The position numbers and the translations under genes were made by a program. This document shows positions 7,411 through 14,494 of a stretch of 31,685 nucleotides of DNA, piece by piece; the first letter of the stretch is position 1, and every line of letters starts with the position of its first letter. The notes under the pieces are model-generated. The model saw only the letters and a program-made list of their open reading frames with translations. It did not search any database and was not told where the DNA came from. The DNA is from CTSoil-075 sp964292325 (lineage in GTDB: Bacteria; Bacillota; Negativicutes; DSM-13327). The stretch is from positions 1 through 31,685 of the forward strand of contig CAXYVG010000040.1 of assembly GCA_964292325.1 (NCBI GenBank), written 5' to 3'.

Positions 7411-8130
7411 ATGACGGAATTTATCAGTGGGATTATCAATAACTATGGACAGTTTTTTAGCATGGAGATGTTTCTAAGTGTTGTGACCAATCCAGTAAGC
7501 TGGGCAATGATTGGTAGTTTGATTGTGTTAGAGGGGCTTTTATCAGCAGATAATGCGCTCGTATTGGCGATTATGGTTAAACATTTACCTAAAGAGCAAC
7601 AGAAAAAAGCGTTGTTTTATGGGATCATTGGCGCATATCTATTTCGATTTATTGCGATTGGTCTCGGGACCTATTTAATTAAAATTTGGTGGATCAAAGC
7701 TGCAGGGGCTCTTTACTTACTCTGGATGTCTTTTCAGTTTTTCTTCATGAAAAAAGAAGAAGAGGACGAGGTAACTTCTTCGCCTATGGGCTTTTGGCAT
7801 ACGGTATTAGCGGTTGAAACGATGGATATTGCTTTTAGTATGGATAGCGTATTGGCGGCTTTTGGGGTAAGTGATCAAGTGTGGGTGCTATATCTAGGGG
7901 GAATTTTGGGAGTTGCGATGATGCGCGGAGTCGCGCAAATTTTCTTGGTTCTCATTGAACGTTATCCTGAACTAGAAACTACAGCGTATATTTTGATTGG
8001 CATTATTGGCGCAAAAATGATGGTATCTGTTTTTGGCATTCATATTAAGGATGTTGTTTTCTTCTCTACGCTGATTGTTGTATTTCTTAGTACCTTCGTC
8101 ATTCACCATTTGCGTCAACGTGTAGTATAA
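7411..8130 (+). CDS. TerC family integral membrane protein
   Basis: A 239-residue protein with about seven membrane helices and the two TerC signatures: VLEGLLSADNALVLA (39-53, with Glu41, Asp47 and Asn48) and AVETMDIAFSMDSVLAAFG (134-152, with Glu136, Asp139 and Asp145). These acidic intramembrane residues form the presumed metal site. TerC relatives YceF and YkoY of Bacillus have been linked to Mn2+ export that supplies secreted enzymes. GGAGG precedes the ATG. Its stop codon overlaps the next start codon (TAATG), so translation is coupled to the aldolase gene. No yybP-ykoY manganese riboswitch is seen upstream. Confidence 0.92.
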   Translation: MTEFISGIINNYGQFFSMEMFLSVVTNPVSWAMIGSLIVLEGLLSADNALVLAIMVKHLPKEQQKKALFYGIIGAYLFRFIAIGLGTYLIKIWWIKAAGALYLLWMSFQFFFMKKEEEDEVTSSPMGFWHTVLAVETMDIAFSMDSVLAAFGVSDQVWVLYLGGILGVAMMRGVAQIFLVLIERYPELETTAYILIGIIGAKMMVSVFGIHIKDVVFFSTLIVVFLSTFVIHHLRQRVV

Positions 8131-9299
8131 TGCGTTACTTTAATTATCTTTCAGCCGAAGAAGAAAAGAATATATTTTTTTTAGCGCCTCAGTTGATTAA
8201 CATCGATGATCAGTCTTTGTTAGAATGTTCATTGGGAGCGACCTTATATATGCCAGCGACTCGCATTACAGTTGCGCAGGACATTATGGATGGCAAACTA
8301 ATCGGCTTACAGTCGATGGTTTTATGTCTAGAAGATGCGATTGGTGATAATGAGGTTGCGAAGGCTGAACAATTAGTGGTTACTCACATTCGGCAGTTGG
8401 CGCTTGCAGTAGAGCGGGGGCATATTTCGGAAGCGGATATTCCAATGATTTTTATCAGAATACGTAATGCGGAGCAAATGGCGCGGATTATGGAAGTATT
8501 AGCGGAAAAAAGTTGCCGATTAACAGGCTTTGTTTTTCCGAAGTTTACGGTGGAGAATGGCGAAACATACTTTGCAGCGCTAGCAGAAATTAATAAACAT
8601 AGCATAAGGCCAATCTATGGCATGCCGATATTAGAATCACCGGACGTTATTTATTTAGAAAACCGGCAGAAAAATTTGCTCGCAATTAAGAAAATACTGG
8701 ATCAGTATCGACGATTGGTACTAAATGTTCGTATTGGCGCCACTGATTTTTCTGGCTTATTTGGTCTTAGGCGTAGCCCGGATATGACAATCTATGATAT
8801 TGGGGTAATTCGTAGCTGCATTACAGACATTGTGAATGTGTTTACTAGACCAGAGAGCAATTACATCATACCAGGTCCTGTTTGGGAGTTCTATTCTAGT
8901 GAACGAGTGTTAAAACCTCAACTACGTCAAAGTATTTTTGCAAATAACGTAGGTCAAACAGCAGGGGAGATCAGAGGGAAACTATTATGCCGTTATATTG
9001 ATGGTTTAATTCGTGAGGTGATTTTAGATAAAGCCAATGGCTTAGTCGGTAAAACCATTATTCATCCGAGTCATATCAAGCCTGTTCAGGCATTATGTGT
9101 AGTTACTCATGAGGAATATGTAGATGCTTGTAGCATTCTTGCTAGCGCTACAGGTGATATCGGTGTGATTCCTAGCCAATATGCCAATAAGATGAATGAA
9201 ATAAAACCACATATGCGCTGGGCGCAACGAATTATGATAAAATCAAAAATTTATGGAGTATTGAATGAACAACAAAACTTTACCAGTTTGCTTACCTAA
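8130..9299 (+). CDS. HpcH/HpaI aldolase, citrate-lyase-beta-like (Ter biosynthetic module)
   Basis: A 389-residue protein of the CitE/HpcH TIM-barrel family. It shows LGATLYMPATR near residue 35, the metal-binding acidic motif in MVLCLEDAIGDNE (near 63-75), VFPKF, and the late IGKTIIHPSH-like motif (GLVGKTIIHPSHIK). Such enzymes cleave or form C-C bonds with Mg2+ and a keto-acid or acyl-CoA substrate. In Ter-linked operons this subfamily is predicted to help build a nucleoside-like metabolite with the two downstream phosphoribosyltransferase-type proteins and a HAD phosphatase. There is no good ribosome site; the start overlaps the terC stop by one base, implying coupling. Substrate is unknown. 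Confidence 0.85.
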   Translation: MRYFNYLSAEEEKNIFFLAPQLINIDDQSLLECSLGATLYMPATRITVAQDIMDGKLIGLQSMVLCLEDAIGDNEVAKAEQLVVTHIRQLALAVERGHISEADIPMIFIRIRNAEQMARIMEVLAEKSCRLTGFVFPKFTVENGETYFAALAEINKHSIRPIYGMPILESPDVIYLENRQKNLLAIKKILDQYRRLVLNVRIGATDFSGLFGLRRSPDMTIYDIGVIRSCITDIVNVFTRPESNYIIPGPVWEFYSSERVLKPQLRQSIFANNVGQTAGEIRGKLLCRYIDGLIREVILDKANGLVGKTIIHPSHIKPVQALCVVTHEEYVDACSILASATGDIGVIPSQYANKMNEIKPHMRWAQRIMIKSKIYGVLNEQQNFTSLLT

Positions 9300-10674
9300 T
9301 CGTTATTCTTATGATATTTTGGCAGACTTAAAAGTGGAAATTATTGTTGAAGAGAATCATTATAACATTCCTCTCGATGCACTATTTCTAATGGCTGCGC
9401 GAAAAAACACCAAACGGGGGTTTCTATTTGTTAGTAAAATTTTAGGTAAACATATTCCCGTCCATCCGTTAATTCCTTTAATTGGTGGAGTCGCCTTAGC
9501 GACGCGATATGTTAGTATGATGTATAATGAAACGGTATTCGAAGAAAGGTGTGACTTCTCCGAGGCGTTCATGAACCAAGCAGCGATGAAGAGAATGGCA
9601 GAATATAACCACGAAAATCAATTGTCGCTACCAGAGCCAACACTATTTATTGGCTTTGCTGAAACGGCAACGGCATTGGGTCACGCGGTATTTAGCTCTT
9701 TTGCAACGAATGCTAGGTATATCCATACCACTCGGGAAAATATCGTAGGAATTGACAACATACTACATTTTAAGGAAGAGCATAGTCATGCGACGGAACA
9801 TGACTGTTATGCGATTGACCCCTCTTTGTTTAAAAATGAGGATATGATTGTTTTGGTTGATGATGAGATCACCACCGGTAAATCGGCACTTAATTTTATT
9901 AGGGCGATTCAAAGTAAATATCCACGGCGACAGTATGCGGTGCTTTCGATCTTAGATTGGCGATCTTGCGCGGAAAAGAAGCGATTTGCTGATATTGAAA
10001 CAGAGCTAGGGATACGTATCCATCCGATCTCGTTACTATCAGGAAGTATTGCTGTTACTGGGAAACCGGTAGTGGATGTTCTGGAACCAAAACCAATAGT
10101 TGCTAGCAATGCAATAAAATCGGTTGTCGAGACCATTGTGCTTGATAATGAATTAGGAAGAGTGTTAGAATTTTCTTCTTTAGATGCAAATGGAGAAGTA
10201 AATAAGACACCATACTTGTATTCTACAGGGCGTTTTGGTATCAATAGTATGGAGCAAGCAGAACTGGAGCATGTATTTCAGCAAGTTGGCTCCGCTTTAG
10301 GGAAAAAGCGTCAAGGACAGAAAACACTATGCTTAGGTACTGGGGAATTTATGTATATTCCATTTAAAATTGCCAGTTACATGGGAGACAATATAGTGGT
10401 GCAGTCTACGACTCGAAGCCCTATTTATCCAGCGAAGCATGATGGCTATGCTGTACAACAGGCAATCACTTTTGCGAGTCCGAATGATAGCTCCATTGTG
10501 AATTATGTTTATAATATTCCAGAAGCGTATTATGACGAGGTCTTTGTATTTCTAGAACGCGAGGTTGATTCTAAGGCATTAGAATCGTTACTGAAGGCCC
10601 TGGAATCATTGGCTATCCCTAGAATCGTTTGTATAGTTTGTGTTGGAAAAGGGCGTGAATACGACAATGAATGA
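9265..10674 (+). CDS. Phosphoribosyltransferase with C-terminal TRSP domain (Ter biosynthetic module)
   Basis: A 469-residue protein that starts 35 nt inside the aldolase gene behind GGAG. The N-terminal half is a type I phosphoribosyltransferase with the PRPP loop MIVLVDDEITTGK (194-206, Asp199/Asp200). The C-terminal part carries GTGEFMYIPFKIA and the TTRSP signature (about 382-386) that gives the TRSP domain its name. This architecture is known from ter gene clusters, where it is predicted to attach a base-like moiety to ribose phosphate. It is translationally coupled on both sides. The actual base or acceptor is not known. Confidence 0.85.
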   Translation: MNNKTLPVCLPNRYSYDILADLKVEIIVEENHYNIPLDALFLMAARKNTKRGFLFVSKILGKHIPVHPLIPLIGGVALATRYVSMMYNETVFEERCDFSEAFMNQAAMKRMAEYNHENQLSLPEPTLFIGFAETATALGHAVFSSFATNARYIHTTRENIVGIDNILHFKEEHSHATEHDCYAIDPSLFKNEDMIVLVDDEITTGKSALNFIRAIQSKYPRRQYAVLSILDWRSCAEKKRFADIETELGIRIHPISLLSGSIAVTGKPVVDVLEPKPIVASNAIKSVVETIVLDNELGRVLEFSSLDANGEVNKTPYLYSTGRFGINSMEQAELEHVFQQVGSALGKKRQGQKTLCLGTGEFMYIPFKIASYMGDNIVVQSTTRSPIYPAKHDGYAVQQAITFASPNDSSIVNYVYNIPEAYYDEVFVFLEREVDSKALESLLKALESLAIPRIVCIVCVGKGREYDNE

Positions 10675-11791
10675 TAAGTTTTCTCCTATACCTCATCCTC
10701 AACCTATAGGTAGTTATAGCTTTGAGGATGTTGTTTTTTTACTTAAAAATATTGGTGGATTGGTTCCTGAAATCGATAATCAGCTGCGCGAAAGGGCTAT
10801 ACAAGGTGGAACCCATTACTCGGAGATGTTACCGGTAGAGTATCAACCCAAACCTGAGTATATTGCATTATTTCATCAAATATTGCAGACTACGGCATCT
10901 AAGATTGCATTGGCGGCGGCCATTGTTGGGGAACAAATTTTCAGGTTAAAAGGTAAGTCGGTGGTATTAGCGTCACTTGCGCGAGCAGGAACACCAATCG
11001 GTATTTTAATTAAGCGGTATATAGCAGCAAAGTATGGTATTACACTTCCTCATTACAGCATATCCATTATTCGTGGTAAGGGAATTGATGAAAACGCATT
11101 GCGCTATATGATCCAAGAACATCCAGGGTTTGCGATACAGTTTGTTGATGGCTGGACAGGAAAGGGAGCCATCGCAAGGGAACTGATAAAGGCGTGTCAG
11201 AATTTTAATGAAAAGTATAATGAAAATCTAGATCCTGATTTGGCAGTACTAGCTGACCCTGGGCATTGTGCACGCTTATATGGAACGCGCGAGGATTTTT
11301 GTATTCCAAGTGCTTGTCTCAATTCGACGGTATCGGGCCTAATTAGTCGCACGGTACATCGCTCAGATTTGATTGGTGAGCATGATTTTCATGGCGCTAA
11401 ATTTTATACGGAGTGGACAGAGCAAGATGTATCAGCGCTTTTTATTGATACAATAACCAGTCATTTCCCTCTGATTATGGATCAGGCGGTGCATGCTGCG
11501 GAGCAATTAATACGGAATCCAATACTGCCGACATGGGTAGGTATACAAAAGATGAAAGAACTACAAGAAATTTTTCAGATTCCTGATATGAATATGATCA
11601 AACCTGGTGTCGGGGAAACCACTAGGGTATTATTGCGACGTATACCTTGGAAAATATTAATTGACGATAAGAATAATCTTAACTTACAACATATATTATT
11701 ATTGGCTCATGACCGTGGAGTTCCCGTTGAAGAGTTTGCAGGGATGTCGTATTCCTGCTGTGGATTGATTCAAACAATGGGGGTTGAATAA
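10667..11791 (+). CDS. StiP/PELOTA-type PRTase-like protein (Ter biosynthetic module)
   Basis: Starting at the ATG at 10667 the product is 374 residues; a GTG at 10640 would add nine, and both overlap the previous gene. It matches proteins annotated as cysteine protease StiP or PRTase-PELOTA: LARAGTPIG (104-112), SISIIRGKGID (121-131), the PRPP-loop-like FVDGWTGKGA (149-158), and a conserved Cys/His stretch around DPGHCARLYGTREDFCIPSA. The C-terminal 50 residues (WKILIDDKNNLNLQHILL ... GMSYSCCG) resemble the PELOTA RNA-binding domain. The two activity labels in the literature, protease and phosphoribosyltransferase, cannot be decided from sequence. It is the third gene of the biosynthetic arm. 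Confidence 0.8.
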   Translation: MNDKFSPIPHPQPIGSYSFEDVVFLLKNIGGLVPEIDNQLRERAIQGGTHYSEMLPVEYQPKPEYIALFHQILQTTASKIALAAAIVGEQIFRLKGKSVVLASLARAGTPIGILIKRYIAAKYGITLPHYSISIIRGKGIDENALRYMIQEHPGFAIQFVDGWTGKGAIARELIKACQNFNEKYNENLDPDLAVLADPGHCARLYGTREDFCIPSACLNSTVSGLISRTVHRSDLIGEHDFHGAKFYTEWTEQDVSALFIDTITSHFPLIMDQAVHAAEQLIRNPILPTWVGIQKMKELQEIFQIPDMNMIKPGVGETTRVLLRRIPWKILIDDKNNLNLQHILLLAHDRGVPVEEFAGMSYSCCGLIQTMGVE

Positions 11792-11794
11792 ATA

Positions 11795-12631
11795 ATGTTA
11801 TTTGCCAGTGATCTTGATCAAACACTGATTTATTCTCCTAAATCCTTTCGATTATTGCCAGAAAATATATCGCTGCCTGTCACTTCGATTGAAATCTATG
11901 AGAATCGAGAAATCTCTTTTATGGCGGATGTAGCAATCGCTAAATTAAAGGAAGTCATAGCCCATAGCTTTTTTGTTCCCGTCACGACGCGTACGATTGA
12001 ACAATATCAGCGAATTTCCTTATTTCATAACCATATTATTCCGGACTATAGCGTAATGAGCAATGGCGGGAATGTGATGGTGAATGGCATGGTCGATCAA
12101 CATTGGCACAGGCAAATAAGTAGGAAGATATCGCAGCAATGTTTGTGCGTTGAGGATATGTTGACGAGTCTTAAAGAATTATGCGATCCATCATGGGCAG
12201 GGCCGCTACGAATCGCGGATGGTTTATTTTATTATTGTGTTGTAGAGCGAGATAAAGTTCCTCATAGCGATATTGAAAGTTTTACGTTATGGGCGCAGGA
12301 GCAGAAATGGAATGTATCATTACAAGGGAGAAAGCTATATATTGTGCCGCAAGTAGTGAATAAATGGGATGCGATTGCTTATGTACGAGATCGATTACAA
12401 GAAAAAGTAGTAGTTGCGGCTGGTGATTCGCTATTAGATTTATGTATGCTTCAGCAGTCAGATTATGCAATTGCTCCATGTCATGGAGAGTTGTGGGATC
12501 GTTACTCTAGTAGTTTATTGCCTAATTTCTCTATTCAATTTACTAGGCGAGCAGGTATTTTGGCAGCCAGTGATATTTTAGATTACGTGGCAAACCTAAG
12601 GGACGGACAATCGGTACTCAATTTGCGTTAA
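11795..12631 (+). CDS. HAD superfamily phosphatase (Ter biosynthetic module)
   Basis: A 278-residue haloacid-dehalogenase-type hydrolase. Motif I is DLDQT (6-10, nucleophile Asp6 and acid/base Asp8), motif II is the TTRT of FFVPVTTRT (near 68-71), and motif IV is AAGDSLLDLCML (near 207-218); the sequence between II and IV forms a C2-type cap as in sucrose/trehalose phosphatases. It probably removes a phosphate from the product of the upstream PRTase-like proteins, giving the predicted nucleoside-like compound. It begins 3 nt after the StiP-type gene and is the last enzyme gene of the ter operon. No ATP-grasp ligase gene, often part of this module, is present in the window. Confidence 0.85.
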   Translation: MLFASDLDQTLIYSPKSFRLLPENISLPVTSIEIYENREISFMADVAIAKLKEVIAHSFFVPVTTRTIEQYQRISLFHNHIIPDYSVMSNGGNVMVNGMVDQHWHRQISRKISQQCLCVEDMLTSLKELCDPSWAGPLRIADGLFYYCVVERDKVPHSDIESFTLWAQEQKWNVSLQGRKLYIVPQVVNKWDAIAYVRDRLQEKVVVAAGDSLLDLCMLQQSDYAIAPCHGELWDRYSSSLLPNFSIQFTRRAGILAASDILDYVANLRDGQSVLNLR

Positions 12632-12704
12632 TACGTAACAACCGATTTCTTGCAATAACCATTTGTGTGAGTCAATCATACAATAGCAAGAAGAGGTGAA
12701 ACGT

Positions 12705-12965
12705 ATGGAAGAACGTAGAACAGAGATAAACATCGGTAAGTATTGGTACTTTTGGGGACTGAATTTTGGTATTCATATACTGCTTGGCTTACTTGTGAAT
12801 ATTGCAGGGCTGATGGTTATTTTTTTCAGAGGGGAAATAGTAAATGGTTTAGCACTAGTGGGTGCGGGGATTTTTTCTTTGCTAAATGGCTGGAGTGGAT
12901 TTAGTGAATTGCGAAAAAGTAACATGTGTAATCGATGTGTAACGTTAAGAGAGAACAGTCGGTAA
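12705..12965 (+). CDS. Small two-helix membrane protein, function unknown
   Basis: An 86-residue product from the ATG at 12705, which has AGAGGTG 8 nt upstream; the in-frame GTG at 12696 is part of that site. Two hydrophobic segments (about 15-40 and 45-65) are separated by RGEIVNG, suggesting a helical hairpin in the membrane. The C-terminal tail CNRCVTLRENSR is encoded by the left arm of a long perfect palindrome (12937-12994), so the last nine codons may be a late addition. I do not recognise a family. It could be the last gene of the ter operon or a separate unit; the 73-nt gap holds no clear promoter. Confidence 0.6.
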   Translation: MEERRTEINIGKYWYFWGLNFGIHILLGLLVNIAGLMVIFFRGEIVNGLALVGAGIFSLLNGWSGFSELRKSNMCNRCVTLRENSR

Positions 12966-12994
12966 AAACCGACTGTTCTCTCTTAACGTTACAC
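12937..12994. repeat. 27-bp perfect palindrome with a 4-nt loop
   Basis: Bases 12937-12963 are exactly complementary to 12968-12994 around AAAA; about four more pairs form outside with a 2-nt bulge. The stem covers the final codons and stop of the small membrane protein gene. No T run follows on either strand, so it is not a standard rho-independent terminator. An RNase III target, a cruciform-forming site or a mobile palindrome are alternatives. Confidence 0.9.
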
Positions 12995-13054
12995 TCCATC
13001 GTGCAAGATAGCGGTATTGTTTATAGTTATGTAAACATTACCACTGCTGAAAAA

Positions 13055-13083
13055 CAGGATATTTGCTATTTGAAGGCGAATAA
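13055..13083 (+). promoter_or_regulatory. Sigma-H-type promoter of the CAP-domain gene
   Basis: ACAGGATAT, 12 bp, then GGCGAATAA fits every defined position of the Spo0H consensus (RnAGGAwWW-N11/12-RnnGAATww). The predicted transcript would have a leader of about 140 nt. That leader contains a small hairpin, CAGGA-ggcgag-TCCTG, but no riboswitch I can name; nothing else is visible in the gap 12995-13227. Confidence 0.5.
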
Positions 13084-13227
13084 CTAAAAAAATAATCCTA
13101 TATAACATGCTAGATATTTTACAAGAAGTCAACAGGATAAGCTGTAGAACTAAGTGGTGTTATGCAGGAGGCGAGTCCTGGCAGATAGATGTAATGTACT
13201 TAGTAGGTCATATAGAGATTTGATTTT

Positions 13228-13959
13228 ATGTTAACTAGAAAGGTGGTAATGTTATTGCGATATAATAAAGGTTTTAGTATAGTAACACTGGGTTTTTTGA
13301 CAGCTTCACTGATCACGACATCCTTTGGAGGAGCGTTTGCTACTGCTGCTTTAGCAGCTACGCCAGAAGTGAGTGTGCAAGAAGAAAAAAGTTCAGATAG
13401 TAAAGGATTAGTAGCGGGTATTGCTGCAATCGGCTTAATTAGTTTGTTATCAAATCATGGTGATAAAACTACTAATAATGTAAGTAAGACTGCTGGTGCT
13501 ACCACAGAAAATAGTAATTCTTCCGTAACGACTCCTGTGGCATCTACTACATCTCCTGCAGTTACTGGTGGATCTACTGCAACAGATGAAAAACGTGCAT
13601 TTGATCTGTTAAATGCTGATCGGGCAGCACATGGCTTAAAGGCATTAAAGTTTAATTCCCAGTTGACCGCTTTGGGTGAACGATATGCGCAGGATATGAT
13701 TGATCGTAATTATTTCTCCCATACCAGTCCGGAAGGACAATCACCGTTTGACCGAATAAAGGCAGCAGGTATTAGCTATCGTTATGCAGGCGAAAATCTT
13801 GCTATTAATAGTAATGTTGCTACTGCGGAGCAAGCGTTTATGAATAGTCCAGGGCATAGGGCTAATATTCTTAATACTAACTATACTGAAGTTGGTATTG
13901 GCGTTCGTTATGATGCGAAAGGCTCAGCACATGTAGTACAAGAATTTATTGGTAAGTAA
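13228..13959 (+). CDS. Secreted CAP (SCP/YkwD-like) domain protein
   Basis: A 243-residue protein with a signal peptide (hydrophobic core near residues 15-35, cleavage likely after ALA in TAALAA), a second short hydrophobic patch GLVAGIAAIGLISLL, a Thr/Ser-rich linker, and a CAP domain from about residue 122 to the end. The domain shows LLNADRAAHGLKAL, FSHTSPEGQSPFDR, YAGENLA and NSPGHRANILN, the standard YkwD-type motifs with the cavity His and Glu residues. These extracytoplasmic proteins are often linked to sporulation or the cell surface in Firmicutes, but their activity is unproven. The start is ambiguous: ATG 13228 has a weak site, while TTG 13255 lies 8 nt after AAAGGTGG. Confidence 0.88.
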   Translation: MLTRKVVMLLRYNKGFSIVTLGFLTASLITTSFGGAFATAALAATPEVSVQEEKSSDSKGLVAGIAAIGLISLLSNHGDKTTNNVSKTAGATTENSNSSVTTPVASTTSPAVTGGSTATDEKRAFDLLNADRAAHGLKALKFNSQLTALGERYAQDMIDRNYFSHTSPEGQSPFDRIKAAGISYRYAGENLAINSNVATAEQAFMNSPGHRANILNTNYTEVGIGVRYDAKGSAHVVQEFIGK

Positions 13960-13965
13960 AGAGGG

Positions 13966-14013
13966 AACAAGGAAAGATCCTGTGGCTATGTGCCGCAGGA
14001 TCTTTCCTTGTTT
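13966..14013. terminator. Bidirectional terminator between CAP and Cys-rich genes
   Basis: A strong stem of about 20 bp (AACAAGGAAAGATCCTG arm paired with its complement ending at 14012) has flanking A and T runs and lies between two converging genes. Its right end overlaps the stop codon of the minus-strand gene. Confidence 0.75.
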
Positions 14014-14320
14014 ACATCATAACACCGCACTTAGGACACATTCCTCGATGGCGGTGATATTCGAACTCATAACCGCAACAAGGGCAAAGTTTATATAGAC
14101 GGTATTGGCATACTTTATATAGTTTGTAATAGCACTTGTAAGTTTTGACGCATTCTTTTTCCATTTTGCATTTCATCTGCGAGATATCCGAACACATTTC
14201 TGAATAGCAGCTTTCATCCATTTTTTCTTTCATGTAAGGCATTTCATGGTCGTAGCATTCATCATCCATATGACAGTATTGATGTTTATGAGGATGATCA
14301 TCGCATTTATGGTAATTCAT
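14012..14320 (-). CDS. Cys/His-rich small protein with C-terminal zinc ribbon, probable spore coat component
   Basis: A 102-residue product from the ATG at 14320, with GGAGGAT 8 nt upstream (a TTG at 14323 is also in frame). It has 14 Cys and 8 His. The N-terminal third is rich in His, Asp, Cys and Met; the middle is Lys/Tyr/Cys-rich (TYKCYYKLYKVCQYRLYKL); the end is a compact zinc ribbon CPCCGYEF...CPKCG. There is no signal peptide or membrane segment. I know no named family. The composition, the late-sporulation-type promoter upstream and the divergent SPOCS genes all point to a metal-binding or disulfide-cross-linked coat or exosporium protein; this is inference. Confidence 0.7.
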   Translation of the reverse strand: MNYHKCDDHPHKHQYCHMDDECYDHEMPYMKEKMDESCYSEMCSDISQMKCKMEKECVKTYKCYYKLYKVCQYRLYKLCPCCGYEFEYHRHRGMCPKCGVMM

Positions 14321-14369
14321 CAATCAATATCCTCCTTTTATTTATCGGTAAGATTGGGGGGGGGTACTG

Positions 14370-14398
14370 TATGATATGCGAACCAACGTTGAAGTGTT
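14370..14398 (-). promoter_or_regulatory. Sigma-K-like promoter of the Cys-rich gene
   Basis: On the minus strand AACA, exactly 16 bp, then CATATCATA matches the late mother-cell consensus mACm-N16-CATAnnnTA at all positions. The start point would fall in or beside a run of nine C (G on the plus strand, 14356-14364). Confidence 0.45.
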
Positions 14399-14434
14399 AT
14401 GGAGAGTTTGAATGCCTTCTTATTTTTTTTGTGA

Positions 14435-14463
14435 CACATAAAAGATAAAACTTGCATATATAT
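14435..14463 (+). promoter_or_regulatory. Sigma-K-like promoter of the SPOCS gene pair
   Basis: CACA (14435-14438), 16 bp, then CATATATAT (14455-14463) fits the sigma-K consensus except for the final TA. It diverges from the Cys-rich gene's sigma-K-like site and would start transcription shortly before the G7 ribosome binding site at 14482. Confidence 0.4.
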
Positions 14464-14494
14464 AAATAGAACATACAAAAAGGGGGGGCTATAA

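Noticed and set aside
12937..12994. Rho-independent terminator
   Set aside because: The stem is strong but no T run follows on either strand.
14472..14479. CATACAAA resembling a sigma-E -10 element before the first SPOCS gene
   Set aside because: It would start transcription inside or after the G7 ribosome binding site; the CACA-N16-CATA site upstream is better placed.
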